This document shows positions 11,671 through 23,727 of a stretch of 64,000 nucleotides of DNA, piece after piece. Position 1 is the first letter of the stretch; each line of letters begins with the position of its first letter. The notes under the pieces are model-generated. The model was not told the origin of the DNA, did not search any database, and saw nothing but the letters and a program-made list of their open reading frames with translations. This stretch comes from Hemileia vastatrix (lineage: Eukaryota > Basidiomycota > Pucciniomycetes > Pucciniales > Zaghouaniaceae). Both the position numbers and the translations under genes were made by a program. Location of the stretch: NCBI GenBank assembly GCA_030280995.1, contig JASXTE010000002.1, positions 17,056,683 through 17,120,682 of the forward strand. Direction: 5' to 3'.

Positions 11671-12333
11671 ACTACAGTCAGTTATTAACTCAAATTTTTG
11701 GTCTTCCAGGTAATAATGTAGCCTCTCAAGAGCCCATACTACTTCCAAACATTCAAGTTGAGTGGCACCATATTTTAACTCACTACTTCTTAGAGTACGT
11801 GAAATATTGCAAATTACTACTTCTGAAATTTTTTCTTCAATAAGTTGTTTTTCATGCAAAGCAGCACCCAGACCAATAAAACTTGCATCTGTATAAAATA
11901 CAAAAGGCTATTGGAAATCTGGTAATCCCCAGATAGGAGCTGTCATAAAAGATTCTTTAAACTTATCAAAAGCCTTTTGTCTTTCTTTATTTTAAATGAA
12001 ATCTTCTTATTTATTTATCAGTGTGATCAATGGTGCAGAAATTAATTGGTAGTTCTTTTTATATTGTCTATAATAACCACACATACCAAGAAAAGATTAT
12101 ATATCCTTTACATTTTTAGGGATTTAAATATTATTGATTTAAGCCACCTTATTTTAATCTACACATATTTTTAAGCCAGATACAATATAAACAAGCACTT
12201 TTAAAGACTCAAACCCAAATTTACATTTTTACAATGCAAGGGTTATTTTTATTTCATCCATTTTCTGGAAAAACTTCTTTAAATTAATTTAGTGTTCATC
12301 ATATGCCTTAAAGAACACTATGATGTCATCAAT
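11671..12333 (-). pseudogene. Element A RT C-terminus and RNase H, decayed
   Basis: 11671-11859 reads RNase H (SSELKYGATQLECLEVVWALERLHYYLEDQ split over the fragment, then ITDCS). Between 11860 and 12333 the RT thumb/connection is present only as short frames with several stops. Confidence 0.6.
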
Positions 12334-12996
12334 TTATACCATTAACCATTCCTCAATCATTTCATTATAGAATGTTATATCTATTAACTTCTGAAATACT
12401 GATGGAGCATTTTTTGGTCCAAACGGCATCCTTATATATTTATAAATTCCCATGTGTTTTGTTATCAACAAAAAGTTCTGTGAATTCTTTTCAACAGGAA
12501 TTTGATGGTATCCTTTATCTTCATCTAAGCAACTTATATACTTAGCACCTTTAAGGGTAGCATGTATATAGGTAATCCTTGGAAAGGGATAAATATCATC
12601 TACTGTAAATGTATTTAATGCTCTATAATCACCGCACAGTCTTGCTTTATCTTGTTCATAAGAAATTAGCACTGGTATTATTACACAATATTTTGGTTTA
12701 GTTTCAACCTTTTCAATAATGTTCATTTTTAATAACAACTTAATATTATCCTCTTTGTCTTTCCTTTTCATTGGTGAAGCAGGGTATGGTTTCTTTTTAA
12801 GACTAGCAGGAATATTTTCCATATCACAGGTTAAACTAATTTTCATCTCATGATCTTTTACAACGCCAAGTTCATTTGTACCATGTGAAAAAGCCATTGG
12901 AAATGGTTTAATTAATTCCAAAATATTATTTTTTTCAGCTTCACTTATCTGAGTGCCAAATGATGCTTTAGAAATTTCTGTTTCCAGAATTTCCAT
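12334..12996 (-). pseudogene. Element A reverse transcriptase fingers/palm
   Basis: 220 aa with hallmarks of Ty3/Gypsy RT: CGDYRALNTFTVDDIYPFP, SCLDEDKGYHQIPV and MPFGPKNAPSVFQ. The frame ends exactly at the catalytic box: the codon for Tyr of Y-I-D-D is TAA, followed in frame by IDDIIVFF. A single substitution thus ends the protein at its active site. Confidence 0.85.
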
Positions 12997-13017
12997 CTCA
13001 TTGGATTCTCTTCGTTT

Positions 13018-13575
13018 TCATGGAATATTTGTTACTGACTCAATGTGTAACACCATGTTAAAAGAATTTATTTTATATTTCCTTTTAACATTAATGCAAA
13101 TTATGAAATTGTTATTAGCAGGGTCTAATTTCACACCAAACTTAGTCAGAATATCATTTCCAATGATAAAACAGTTACTACAATTAGTATTATCCATTAC
13201 TACAAAGTCACAAGCTACTCTAACATTACCATGTTGATGTTTAAAGAAAACATAAGCTTTGTATCTACCAATGGGGTGTAGTACTGATCCAAACCCTCTC
13301 CAATTTTTACTTTGAAGGGGTTCAATTTTAGACTTATATTCACTATCAATTTTTTGTAATGTATTTGTTGAAACAACTGAATCAGAAGCTCCTCTGTCCA
13401 ATACTATATTTACATTTCCTCCAGAAATGATAGCTGGAACCGTGATAGGTGTCATTTTCAAGTTATCAGCTTGTATATATTTAATGATTTCAACATCCTC
13501 AAAATTCATTAAAGATTCATTTGAGTCCATATTTAATATTGGTTTTTTAAAGATGGAAAAATCATTTTCCAACAT
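13018..13575 (-). pseudogene. Element A aspartic protease, altered active site
   Basis: Retropepsin-like: NIVLDRGASDSVVS replaces the usual D-T/S-G-A, and the C-terminal GND-ILTKFGV segment (ILG-like) is present. It lies between gag and RT. The Thr/Ser-to-Arg change at the active site predicts loss of activity. Confidence 0.7.
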
Positions 13576-13694
13576 ACAGACTTCATTTTCATCACTATAT
13601 GAGATATCACTGTCATAATCACTTGAATCTTTACTTTTTCCTGTTTCAATTTTAGATTCATGTTGATTTTCAACAATATTTATATTTTTCTCGA

Positions 13695-14911
13695 ATTTGT
13701 GACTTTCAACTCAAGGCTTATTACACTTATAACAAGTATTAGTCTCATACGTTTTAGGTACTACAGGTGCAGTGGGTTTTCTGTTCTTCCTGCAGTGTTT
13801 TTAAATTCTAACTTTTCACAGGTTTATTATTTTGTTTATAAGTGGTGTAACTTGCTTAATACTTATGGTTTATCAATATTTCATTACAAATATTAATAAA
13901 GTCAGAATATTCAGTAAAATTAATTTTTCTAGCTACAACAATATCTCTGACAGATATAGGTAATTTATATATTATCTTATTTTTACATAAGTTAAAATCC
14001 ATGTTAGGCTCAATGGCTTTTAATATTTTATTTAAATTCATTAAAAATACCATAGTTTTGTCACCATTCAATGGATTATACCTAGTTTTCTCATATAATC
14101 TTTCCTGAGTGATTCTGAATTTAGAACCTCCAAATTGTTTTTCAATTATTGTTTTACAGTCAGCCCAAGACTAGTCTTTACCCCCATTCAAAACAGCTTC
14201 AAACCATAATAAAGCAACATCCTTAAATGAAGAGATCAATTTTGATGTTATTTCTTCATCTGGTAACTTATATGAGAATTTCAAGTTGTCAATTCTTTGA
14301 ATAAAATGTTTCCAATCAGAGCTGGATTCCCCATCATAATTTGTGTATTAATCTATCTTAGGCCAGTTCTTCTGATTGGATTTAATTTCACTAATCTTAG
14401 GTAAATTCAATAACTTATTTACTCTTGATAAATGGTCTTGTATTTTGTCCTGTATGGATTTGTGACTTACATTTTCAAATTTTACACTACCACACAATGG
14501 TTTTATTTGTGGTGGTATAGCAAAGGAATGAGATTCACTTTTGCCAAAGAAAGGATTAACATTATACTGAGTATACTTATGATTATCCTGGTTCATTAGT
14601 AGATTGGCAGTTTCTATCTCAATTTTAGTCAATCTTTGTAGCAGCTCAGAGACACTTTGATTTGTCTGGGAAAAAGATAACTTATTTCTTGATTCAGTTT
14701 TCAATAAATGTGCTTCATACAAATTTTCTAACTCACAGAATTTGTTTGAAAGTTCACTATATTTATTACTCAAAGAATCATACTTAAGAGTTAGAGACAG
14801 ATGTTCATTCTCTAATTCTTTATTTGGTGTTGCCAGTTGAGAAATGTTCAATGTTAAAGATGAAATTGTATCCCGTGTGAGCTTAACTGTCTTTTCCTCA
14901 CAATCAGTCAT
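13695..14911 (-). pseudogene. Element A gag, capsid part with decayed zinc knuckle
   Basis: 14348-14911 has heptad-rich coiled-coil sequence (LSNKYSELSNKFCELENL). The capsid-type sequence (HFIQRIDNLKFSYKLPDEE, ALLWFEAV) runs on to about 13856 with stops near 14345 and 14170. Around 13710-13750 a CYKC-like half zinc knuckle is followed by a stop. This order is standard for Gypsy gag. Confidence 0.65.
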
Positions 14912-15001
14912 TCTATTTCACAATGCTGAACCAATTCTATGGACAGTTGGATTATTGTTAAAATACTCCACGTCTTCCTTCTCAATTCTATCACTATCTT
15001 G

Positions 15002-15591
15002 TTAACTTCTCATCTCACTAGTAATTGGTGGCAACTGAGGATTAACTGTATTATTATTATGAATAGTACTGTTTTTATTGACAAAAGATAAGTCAGGTGT
15101 ATCTACATCAAAACCTAATTTTCTTAAGTCCTCCTCAATTCTCTGTACAAATTTGACATCAATAATATTACTTATATTGTAATCATCAGTATTGTGTTCA
15201 ATCTGATGGGGTAATCTACTTACCACAGGATTTGTTCCAGTCCTGATTTTTGGTGCTTTTGCTTTCCTTTGTAGGCGTGAGCTGAGGAAGTCTGATGAGG
15301 AGGAGGATCCCTGTTGCAGCTGTGACTGGACCATTGTTGATGGAACCAATCCCACTTCCATTTTTCTACCAGGATTCTCTCCTGGGAGTGATGTGACCCT
15401 CCTGGGGTAGGGGGTTGCTGACTTTGCTGGCCTTCCTTTAGCTCTGCCAAGGTTTGATTCATCCGTTGGAATCCTACCTTGCAATTATTCTGCAATTGCT
15501 CTACCTCCTTCAGCATGAGAGACTTTGTTTCCTCCAACTTCAGGACCTTTTTTGCAAGATTGGACAGTTGATCCTGCAGAGGAGGAGACGT
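15002..15591 (-). pseudogene. Element A gag N-terminal part
   Basis: Overlapping frames at 15002-15484 and 15220-15591 contain a predicted coiled coil (DQLSNLAKKVLKLEETKSL) and a Ser/Pro-rich linker. The protein appears to change frame near 15450. Its start is cut off by the LTR at 15592. A possible original N-terminus is at 16932-17093. Confidence 0.5.
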
Positions 15592-16920
15592 TGTAGACTG
15601 TTCTAAAGTACTAAGAAGTAGACACAATGCGAGATGGGTTGGTTCTTCTCTTTAATTTCTAAAAGAAGCGCCTGCCACTCTTATTTTAAAGACAGTGCAA
15701 TAATGTGCAACGCTAATAATTGACTAGAAAGTTTATAAGTTGAGAAGAGTTAAAGATAAGGAAAAAAAAACAAGAATTACTATCTGGATATTTCTATTCT
15801 TAATAAGCGCTATTATCCACAGCTACTCCCTCTTGAAGCACTCTCTTTGAATATGCCTTATTATAGTAATAAAATATCTCTAATAATAATTAATCCCACT
15901 GAATCTATATATTCTCTCTATGTTGCGCTCTTTCACTATACTATATGAAATACACACACAGACGCACAAACTCTAAAAGACTCAGAAATACCTTTTAATA
16001 TTCTCTCAAACAAATAATCACAAAAGATCTAATATCTTATACTGGGTACTATGACTATAGTTACTGGTATATCTCTATATTGATTTTTCTATGATCTGCT
16101 TTTTAAAGCAACAACTAATACGATTTTTCTTATTTTTTATTATTTTTTTTCTCTGTCTCTTAGATAGATCGACCAGTTCTCCTTTTATATTTTTCCAGAA
16201 CTTAAGACACAGTTCCCTAATGGATCTTAAGCGCTGACTCTAGCGCCACATTAGTAAAAAAAAAACTAATCTCTTAGTAAACTACGTGCACTGCTTGTAG
16301 AAACTACAGTGCCTAAATCATACCCTATAATTACTAACACTAGTATTAACTTGTTTCACTGATGCTCCAAATATGCACTTTTAACTATACCCTGTTTTGT
16401 TTCAGCGCTAGTTCCAGGTTTTACTTATCCTAACGCTGCATCTAGCTGCCTTAACTCTTGGGTAGTTTTACGATTGAGCCCCCACTCTCTTTGCTTTTAA
16501 TACTAATTTCATAGTTCCAACAGCTCGCTTAACTAGTTAGACTTCTTCATTACTTGTCTCAGTAGGTTATAGCACTTTCTGCGGTACAGTATATTATGCA
16601 CTTGAGTTGCCCTTAAGCCATAACTCCTTCTTTAATGCGTAACACACAATTATTGAAAAATCCAAATCCGTATTGTTTAGTGCTTTATGGTCCTAAATCA
16701 ATAACACAAAATTCCCCATTGTGCGGCACATCTTGCTAGAAAATCTGAGCGCACAGACCCTTAATCCTTTTCTGTGCTTATATCTCCTTTGTTCTTTGAA
16801 ACACGCAAATACATATTATATTTTAGCACTTCCTGCTGCGCTACCTCCCCTATATTCTTCCTGGACTACGCATGCTGATTAGTCTAAATTCATGCTTCCT
16901 GCAAGGCACGTACCACAACA
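15592..16920 (-). mobile_element. C-family LTR nested in element A gag
   Basis: 1329 bp starting TGTAGACTG and ending GTACCACAACA on plus. It aligns over landmarks with the element C 5' LTR (57043-61877, 1327 bp without its insertion): GATGGGTTGGTTCT, CTCCCTCTTGAAGC and the GTACCAC end. No internal sequence of element C accompanies it. The flanking pentamers (GACGT, TCTTT) do not match, so it may be a solo LTR with decayed or rearranged borders. Confidence 0.65.
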
Positions 16921-16931
16921 TCTTTTATATT

Positions 16932-17093
16932 TTAATCTTTTTTAAGAGTTCTTCTTTCTCCTCTATACTCATTTTCTCTGACTGGGGGTATGATTGACCC
17001 TCCATGGTTATGTCCTGGAGCAATGTTTTTATTAGCTTTGGACCTGGAATTATAAGCAGTCTTTTCACTTACATTGTCCTGGGGGGAACTCAT
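16932..17093 (-). CDS. Possible start of element A gag (53 aa)
   Basis: Small minus-strand frame starting MSSPQDNVSEKTAYNSRSK, hydrophilic and charged, placed just upstream (in sense) of the inserted LTR. Its position between the 5' untranslated region and the gag remainder suggests it was the gag N-terminus. No homology is recognised; it could be chance. Confidence 0.3.
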   Translation of the reverse strand: MSSPQDNVSEKTAYNSRSKANKNIAPGHNHGGSIIPPVRENEYRGERRTLKKD

Positions 17094-18575
17094 ATTGATA
17101 AGAATAACAATATTTTATGTCTACAAAATGAGAAAACCTATATGGTAATTAGTAGACAAGAATTATTAGCAATACAATTACTAATAAAAGCTCTGGAGCT
17201 TGCCCTGAATATATATCTTTATTTATTTGAATAAAATATAAGAAAAATTCAAAACAATCTGTTAAAAATAAAATAAAAAGTTTAACTAGACCTTTATAAG
17301 AGTTAATAAATAGCTTACTAAGCTTTTACCAAATACCAATCTAATTGGGTGTTATTTTGGTGACCAAATACCAAGTGAAATTGGGTTTATATTGGGTACA
17401 GTTACTACTGTAAATACCTAATTTTTATTATAAAACATTAGTAAAATTATTATAAGGGCTCTTTTCCGCAATCACTGAGCTATGATGACCCACTAATGTG
17501 CAGCAGACCCAAATATTTGGTTTTTTTGAGCTACACTAAAGTAAAAATCTTGTACCAAGGCTTATACTAAATAATAAGTAAAAACTAAGGAAAGACCCCC
17601 AATCGTCAGTGTATCTAGTATATAAGTATGATTTAATAGTATTTATTAATGTTCCTACTACCTATTGATAAATTATTTAGTGATTAAACCTCAGGGGAAG
17701 ACTAATAAAATAGTTATACTCAAATAAAACTCACAATACTTGGATTTAAATGCATGCTAGTGGTGGAAAATAGATAAATGAAATATAGTTATAGCTTATT
17801 TAATGATAATATCAATTTATAAAGGCTTTTATAATATATTTCTAAATGATAAGAATTGTTTTTAAATGTTTAATTGATTTTTAGTAAGTAAGTGATGATC
17901 AATATCCTGTCAAATCCCTCCTTACTTATACCAAAACCCACTGTAGTGCACAGACCTTCAATCCAGATGGTGTCACTGCTATCCCCAGAAATTACAGAAC
18001 TGTGAGGGCCCATCACCTCCCCATGGCTTCCAATTCAAGAAGATTCAACACCCAGATCTCCAGTAAGGACCCCTCATCACAATTAATGATAACACAGACC
18101 CATACAATAAATGGAAAATCCAGATAAAAGCGGATACCATAAAGAAACAGGTAAAATAACTAATCAAAAAGGAATAAAATGAAACCCAAAGCATATAAAG
18201 GAAACAAATTAAATTTCCAAGCCCCCAATAATATCCCCAAGCATCCATATTAATGCAGGAATGACCTCCCAACCCATAAATCCATGAATATCTATCCAAG
18301 GAAACAGATTAAGTTGTCCAAACTGAGTACATGCACCTGAAATAGATGTATATGCTTCTGTAGGCATTGTGAATCCACTGAATACATCCATATGACCTAA
18401 AATAAGCAGAAAAACAAAGGTTATAGGCTATTAAGAGGCTAAAACCCCACTTATAGACCTAAATATACATAATATACTGCATATTTCACTGAATATGAGA
18501 TTTATGTATACATATAAACTTATGTATGTCAATAATTACTTAATATCACTTAAGATAAATATTTTATGATTCCAT
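17094..18575 (-). other. Element A 5' untranslated internal region
   Basis: No supported gene. It contains short direct repeats near 17325-17400 (ACCAAATACCAA, GAAATTGGGT). The primer-binding site next to the LTR is not clear; TGGAATCATAA on minus is a weak candidate. Confidence 0.4.
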
Positions 18576-18781
18576 TAACACCTTAATAAGTATTATTAGG
18601 CTATGGATAAGCTATTTAAACTACTATAAGTTATATAATAAGGTAATCATTATATAAATATGTATTATAAACATATATATAAGTGTTTTAACCTTATTTT
18701 TAAGATATAAGCTTAATTTATTTAAGGTTATCTTATTTTAAACATAAGAATTACTCAGTCCTGGAGATACCTAGGCTGACA
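18576..18781 (-). repeat. Element A 5' LTR
   Basis: 206 bp, sense start TGTCAGCCTAGG. It matches the 3' LTR at 8791-8975. Confidence 0.75.
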
Positions 18782-19753
18782 TAAATCAATAAATAAATAA
18801 ATAAGATAGGTCAAATTTACTAGTTTTAAAGTAATGAAAATTCCTAAAGCCAAAATGCATATCAAGTCTAGAAACTAAGTTTGGGACTTTCCATAGGTAT
18901 AGGCTAGTGGAACCCCATGAAAAAAATAAATTTTTTTCATGATTATTATTTATACACACAATGTTGTTGGCCCATTACTTTAGTTATGGAAATTGAAATA
19001 TCAGATTTAATTATTAAAAATTTATGTAAGAATAATAAATATTTAATTACTTTACAAATCCCAATACTTTTTTGGTCTACCTAAAGGTTTATTAAATATA
19101 TTACCATTACCTTCTTTTTTTACATTTTTGATTCATTGAAATAGCTTTTGAATTATCTGATAAGAGCATCCAAAATGATTCAAGGGTTAGACATATGAAA
19201 ATGGTAGAAAAAAATAAAAAAATTCCCCACCTTGATTAAAGGTAAGAATAATAAGTAAAGAGAAAGATATGTTGAGGAATCTTGAAGGATAAATGAATGA
19301 TTTAAAAATTATGATATGCAATTTGAAATAAATAAAGTTGATATTGGGATAAATGTCTCAACTTTATAGGTCAAAATCTCAGCTACACAACGAATTAACC
19401 AAATTGTCATTCAATGGTTGAAATAAAAGATAGACTCCAGAAGAATCTTCAGCCAGAAGGAAATCAGATTTAAATAAAGCTAACCTTAATTCTGACTCTT
19501 ACTTTCAAAAATGCACAAAAACTTGAAAAAGTGAAAATGATAATTCTAAAAATAGGGAGATAAAATCCTAGATAATAATAAGGATAGGATTTCAGAAGCC
19601 TTATTGTTTAATTATGCAATTTAAAAACATAAAATAAATTAAGTAAAATTTGTAAGAAAAGCCTCAACTTTAAAAGTCAATATCTCAGCAACCACTGAAA
19701 CAAATTCAAACTCACTTGTGGGAAATAAAAGATAGGCTCCAGGAGTATATATA

Positions 19754-19966
19754 CACTACATAAAAAAACCTGTCACCTTTTAGCAGGCTCCAATCCCTAA
19801 ATTATTTTTTGACTCAAGAGTAACCCTGATTTGATGCTGCTTGAAGTAGCGTGCCCATTTTTCAGTGCAAAGTCTTTCCAGAAGAATTACCACTGAACTA
19901 AAACTGAGTTAAATCAAAGATAGGGATCAGCACCTGCTATCAGATTCCCACAATTTTTTTCTGGTG
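19754..19966. mobile_element. CACTA-like MITE, family 1, copy 2
   Basis: 213 bp, the same length as the copy at 2418-2630 and clearly homologous throughout. Ends CACTACAT and CTGGTG, with a perfect 3-bp duplication ATA (19751-19753, 19967-19969). The subterminal palindrome of copy 1 is degenerate here. Confidence 0.85.
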
Positions 19967-21430
19967 ATAGTTAAATGAAATTTGATTTAAATAAAGCTAA
20001 ACCTTATTCTTTATATAAAAACATGAAATAAAAAATTCAAATAAGTAATAAAAGGCTCATCTTTAAAGGTGAATATCTCAGCAAGCACTGAACCAAATTA
20101 AAATCTGTTTGTTGGAGATGAAAGATAGCTTTTCAAAGAATCTTCAGCTCAAAGATCATTAGATTCAAATGGCCTAATCCTAATTGTAACTCTGATTTAA
20201 AAATTCTACAAAAACTTTTAAAGTGATAATGAAAATGACAACATGAGGAGTTGAGTAACTTCATTGACATCAAGATTAGAGTCCTACATATATTTAAGTA
20301 TAAAATATTCATAGAAAGAAAGAGATATCATATAGACATGAAAAAAGGAGATGAAACATACCTTTATTGAAAGGGAGGAAAAATAGAGTAAGAAAAATTT
20401 ATGTTGGAATTTGTGGGAAATTGAATATGGAGCAAGTTAAATTCTTAAAGAATGTGCAATGTATGTGTTTCAATGAAATGGAATAAAAAATGTGAAATAG
20501 GTTAAAGGAGGAGTAATAATGATGCCAAGAGGGATGAAGAGTAGGATGATGGAGCTAAAAAAAGAATGAAAAGAGGGAGAGAAGAAAAAGGTTATTTTTA
20601 CCTTAAAAATGGAAAAAACTACTTACTAAAAAAATTTGGATTCAAAAAAAGAGAAAGAACTAAAGTAAAAAAATGATAATCAGCAAATATATAAGTATAT
20701 TGAAAGAATGACTTACCTGGATAGATGAGTTGAGAAATTAATTAACTTCAAATTATTTAAGCAATGATAGAAGAGAGGGTGAAATAGATATGATTAATGA
20801 AAGAAAAAAAGAATAACTAAAAAACTATTCAATATCATGTTGAGTTGATGAAGGAAAACAAAGAGACTTAAAAAATAGAGAATATAATAGAAAATAAAAA
20901 ATCTAAGTCAATATGCAAAAAATAAAATATTCTAAGGTAAAATTCCTGATAAGTCCTAAAAAACTGTCTAAAACTTGGTAAACATTGGTTAAGTGTTTGA
21001 AGGGTGTACTTGGTTGAATAAAGTACTAAAGGCCTTCTTGGAAGAAGGTTACATTTCCTAACAACTTTTAATAAAAAAAATAAATCTTTTTCAAGATCAG
21101 AATAAGAAATTCAATCAGAGTCCAAGAAGTGATCAAGATCTGTGAAAGTAATTGCTTGATGTATTTTATCATCATTTTAGAGCTAGGAAGGCATGGCTTA
21201 AAAATGGTTAAAAAACTTATATGTTGTATGATGATTCTTTGAGTTATAAAGTGTTATGCTGCAGAGTAGAGTGCTGTGTATGAATGTGATCATGCTGAAA
21301 AGTCATTGAAATGAGTCATTATGGTGTAATCAAACATTTTGGTGAGAAATTACAGATTTAATAAAAAAAAAATACTTATTTTATTATGAAATACATCAGC
21401 TTTGGGGCTAGTGTGTTTTAAATCAGCACT

Positions 21431-21691
21431 CACTACGCAATATAGGGGGTGGACTTGCTAGCAAGTCCTCAACCTGAACTCAGATGGAACTCAGATGGAA
21501 CTCAGACTGAACTCAGACTGAACCCATACTGAACTCTACTTGAACACCCACCTAAAACTGTTCTGCTGAGTGGTGTTCATCCCTGATTGTATGGTTCCTT
21601 TATCAATAGCTCAATGTGTGTTCAATCTATGGTGAGTTTGGGTCCAAGGTTGCGGACTTGCTAGCAAGTCCTCCCCCCATATTGTGTGGTG
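21431..21691. mobile_element. CACTA-like MITE, family 2, copy 1
   Basis: 261 bp, ends CACTACGCAATATAGGGGG and CCCCCCATATTGTGTGGTG, 3-bp duplication ACT on both sides. A perfect 18-bp palindrome GGACTTGCTAGCAAGTCC lies just inside each end. Internally there are about five 11-bp repeats resembling CTGAACTCAGA. Terminal CAC and the 3-bp duplication fit the CMC/EnSpm superfamily. Confidence 0.9.
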
Positions 21692-21826
21692 ACTTAAATA
21701 ACTGCTGATTTGTTAGTGTGAATTTTCCAAAACTGACACCCCCTAATAAGCTCATTTAATTTCAATTTTTTTATATGAGAGCTATAAGATCCCTATTTAT
21801 GAAAAAGTATATTATTTACCACCATA

Positions 21827-21974
21827 CACCATGCAATTTTTTGCCAGGACTAACTTGAAAGTTCTCAACTTGAAGTCAGATAGAACTCAGACTGAACTTT
21901 GATGGAACTCATACTGCAATGTGCTTGAAAACAAACTTGAACTATTGTACAAACCTAGCTGAATATTTTGTGGT
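21827..21974. mobile_element. Degenerate CACTA-like MITE, family 2
   Basis: It begins CACCATGCAAT, has the same GAACTCAGACTGAAC-type internal repeats, and ends near TTTTGTGGTA. Palindromes and target duplication are eroded. Confidence 0.45.
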
Positions 21975-22076
21975 ATCACAATGAAAGTGAAATGAACTTC
22001 TCTTATATTTTAAATTAAAAATGTTTTAGTAATCACTCCAAACACTGTACACCTTAAGAACATAATTTTGACAAGG

Positions 22077-23129
22077 TTTAGACAATCCTAAAGTACTAGC
22101 TATAGACCTTGACAAAGGGAGTTTGATTAAAACTGGAGAGAAAAACCCCTGTCCCTTTGAGAAATACCAGGTAAGATTTATTTCTTCCAACACACTTCTT
22201 GACTGCTTAACAAGTCAAGACAGTAGCCAATAGCAGACCACTGAGAACAAAAGAACCAGAAACCTGAAATTCAGAAAGATACACACCAGAAAAACAAAAC
22301 ACTGTGCACTTTTTGCACAGAAAACAGCAATAATACTTTATGCAGGTTGCAAAGCTAAACCAGAGAAACCAGTTGCCAAAGTTGAGTTAAATGAAGAACT
22401 AACCTTGCAACAAACCCAGCCAATTGTGGCAAAAAAAAAACAGTGAAAACTGAGGGAGAACAATGATATCACCTCTGGATGGTTGTATGATAATTGAAGT
22501 TTCCCCAAACTGTCTTATTTAGTATGTACACACAGACCACCATCTAAAAAATCCATGCACAGCAACAAATTTGGCACTTCTAGCAGCCAAATTGAATAAA
22601 AACCCTCTAGAGGTACTCCCCAGCCTTCTATAACAGAGGTGGGTGGCCTGCCTAGAAGCGGGAAGACCTCCCTGAAGCCAGAAAACCACCAAAAACCACC
22701 AATAAAGCCTAAAATACTTTGAAAAATCCACCACAACTACTAAAACCCTTAAAGCAAAAAATTAAGCTATGACAACATTGAGACATAATATATAGAGCAA
22801 AATTAGCTCTACTTAATGGTACTAAGAACTTAAAGATAAGACTTAAGTTTAGTCCGTAAAACATGAAAAACAAAATTAAACAGCTACCTTTTAGAAATGA
22901 AAAGTGAGGAAATGACCCCTTAAAACTTAGAATATAAAAAATGGCATCAAGACATATAATATAGAGGAAAACCAGGGCTATCCAATGGTAGTACCCACAT
23001 ACTCATAGACCCAATATTCACAGAATAACACCAGAAAAACACCCAATTTTTCAACCAATTTCAATTAAGACATACCATAACAGCGCCAAACAGCCCAAAA
23101 AAGGCCTCTTCCATTTTTGGAAGACCACA
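22077..23129 (-). repeat. Element D 3' LTR
   Basis: On plus it starts TTTAGACAATCC (TGTAGACAATCC in sister LTRs) and ends GGAAGACCACA. Directly followed by the minus-strand polypurine tract. Confidence 0.85.
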
Positions 23130-23177
23130 TCTTCCCTCCAATTGAGAATTTCCACATTCTCCTTCACTAAAACCACC

Positions 23178-23727
23178 ATGTTCACACATTTTTCAAAATC
23201 AGTCTCTGAAATTGATCCCTGTCAATACTGTATTGACCATGCCCTCATCTGAACCATATCACCACCAATTCATCCATACAGAACTGCTTGTGATGCCTGC
23301 TATTCCAGAAAGAATTCTTGCTCCAGACCTTGTCCATTATCATCTGCAACAGGATTAATTCCCCCTCAACCTGGTCCTTCTTCGAGCAAAACCAAATGAT
23401 ATAGGCCTTTCATCTTGATACCCAGCTTAATCAACAAATTACACCCTTCCAAAAAGAGTTCCAACACCACTACAACCACTAGCTCTACAATACCTGGTCC
23501 TTCTGATGGTAAAACCAATGCTTCTCCATACTGAAATTTCAGCTGATGAATTTCCAGTTCATTCCCATCCAGACAGTGATAATGACGATGTGGGAACCAT
23601 TGAAACACCACCACCCAATCAATTGCCCACCATCAAGGATAAATTCCAACAACACTCTTCTCAACAAAAACATCTCATTCTAAACTACTTCCAATCCACT
23701 CCTGCCAAAGATTTACAGGAAATTTAG
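23178..23727 (+). pseudogene. Antisense Zn2Cys6-like gene 1, element D copy
   Basis: Opposite strand to the retrotransposon. Exon 1 23178-23508 (331 nt), intron 23509-23557 (49 nt, GTAAAA..TTCCAG), exon 2 from 23558. Start, exon-1 length and intron phase are identical to the element B copy at 34565-35205. Cluster residues: PCQYC, then a TGA where the third Cys is expected, then HPYRTACDACYSRKNSC. Stops: TGA at the third Cys, TGA near 23389 and TAG at 23725. Sequence after the last stop still matches B (RRHLIHQFK, NSEHF). Proteins of this cluster type bind DNA; this copy is dead. Confidence 0.7.

Larger units (their letters stand above)
8791..18781 (-). mobile_element. Ty3/Gypsy chromovirus, element A
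   Basis: Minus-strand element of about 10 kb with short LTRs (8791-8975 and 18576-18781). From right to left it holds gag, protease, RT, RNase H, integrase and a C-terminal chromodomain. It is inserted in Harbinger sequence and has since received a solo LTR (10866-11670) in RNase H and a foreign LTR (15592-16920) in gag. The pol sequence resembles chromodomain Gypsy elements I know from rusts. Many stops and several lost catalytic residues show it is dead. No convincing target duplication was seen at the borders. Confidence 0.8.
18782..21744. mobile_element. Harbinger-like remnant with inverted 5' end
   Basis: 18800-18960 matches the segment downstream of the transposase in the copies at 51830 and 58590. 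On minus, about 19140-19190 reads HFGCSYQI, the end of the Tet/JBP-like gene. Three degenerate copies of a unit of about 170 bp (CTCAGC.ACCACTGAA core) lie near 19360, 19670 and 20060. About 20500-20900 is the element 3' non-coding region. About 21110-21740 is the reverse complement of the element 5' leader and first codons, ending in CTGACACCCCC followed by TAATA. Two CACTA-like MITEs are nested in it. Confidence 0.65.

Noticed and set aside
18045..18391. Trp/Gly-rich minus ORFs in element A
   Set aside because: Overlapping frames in a non-coding 5' region with no homology recognised.
22515..22736. Membrane-like ORFs repeated in B/D LTRs (also 29327-29548, 45589-45828)
   Set aside because: They are reading frames through LTR sequence, in both frames, with no conserved start or codon bias; the similarity is due to the LTR.
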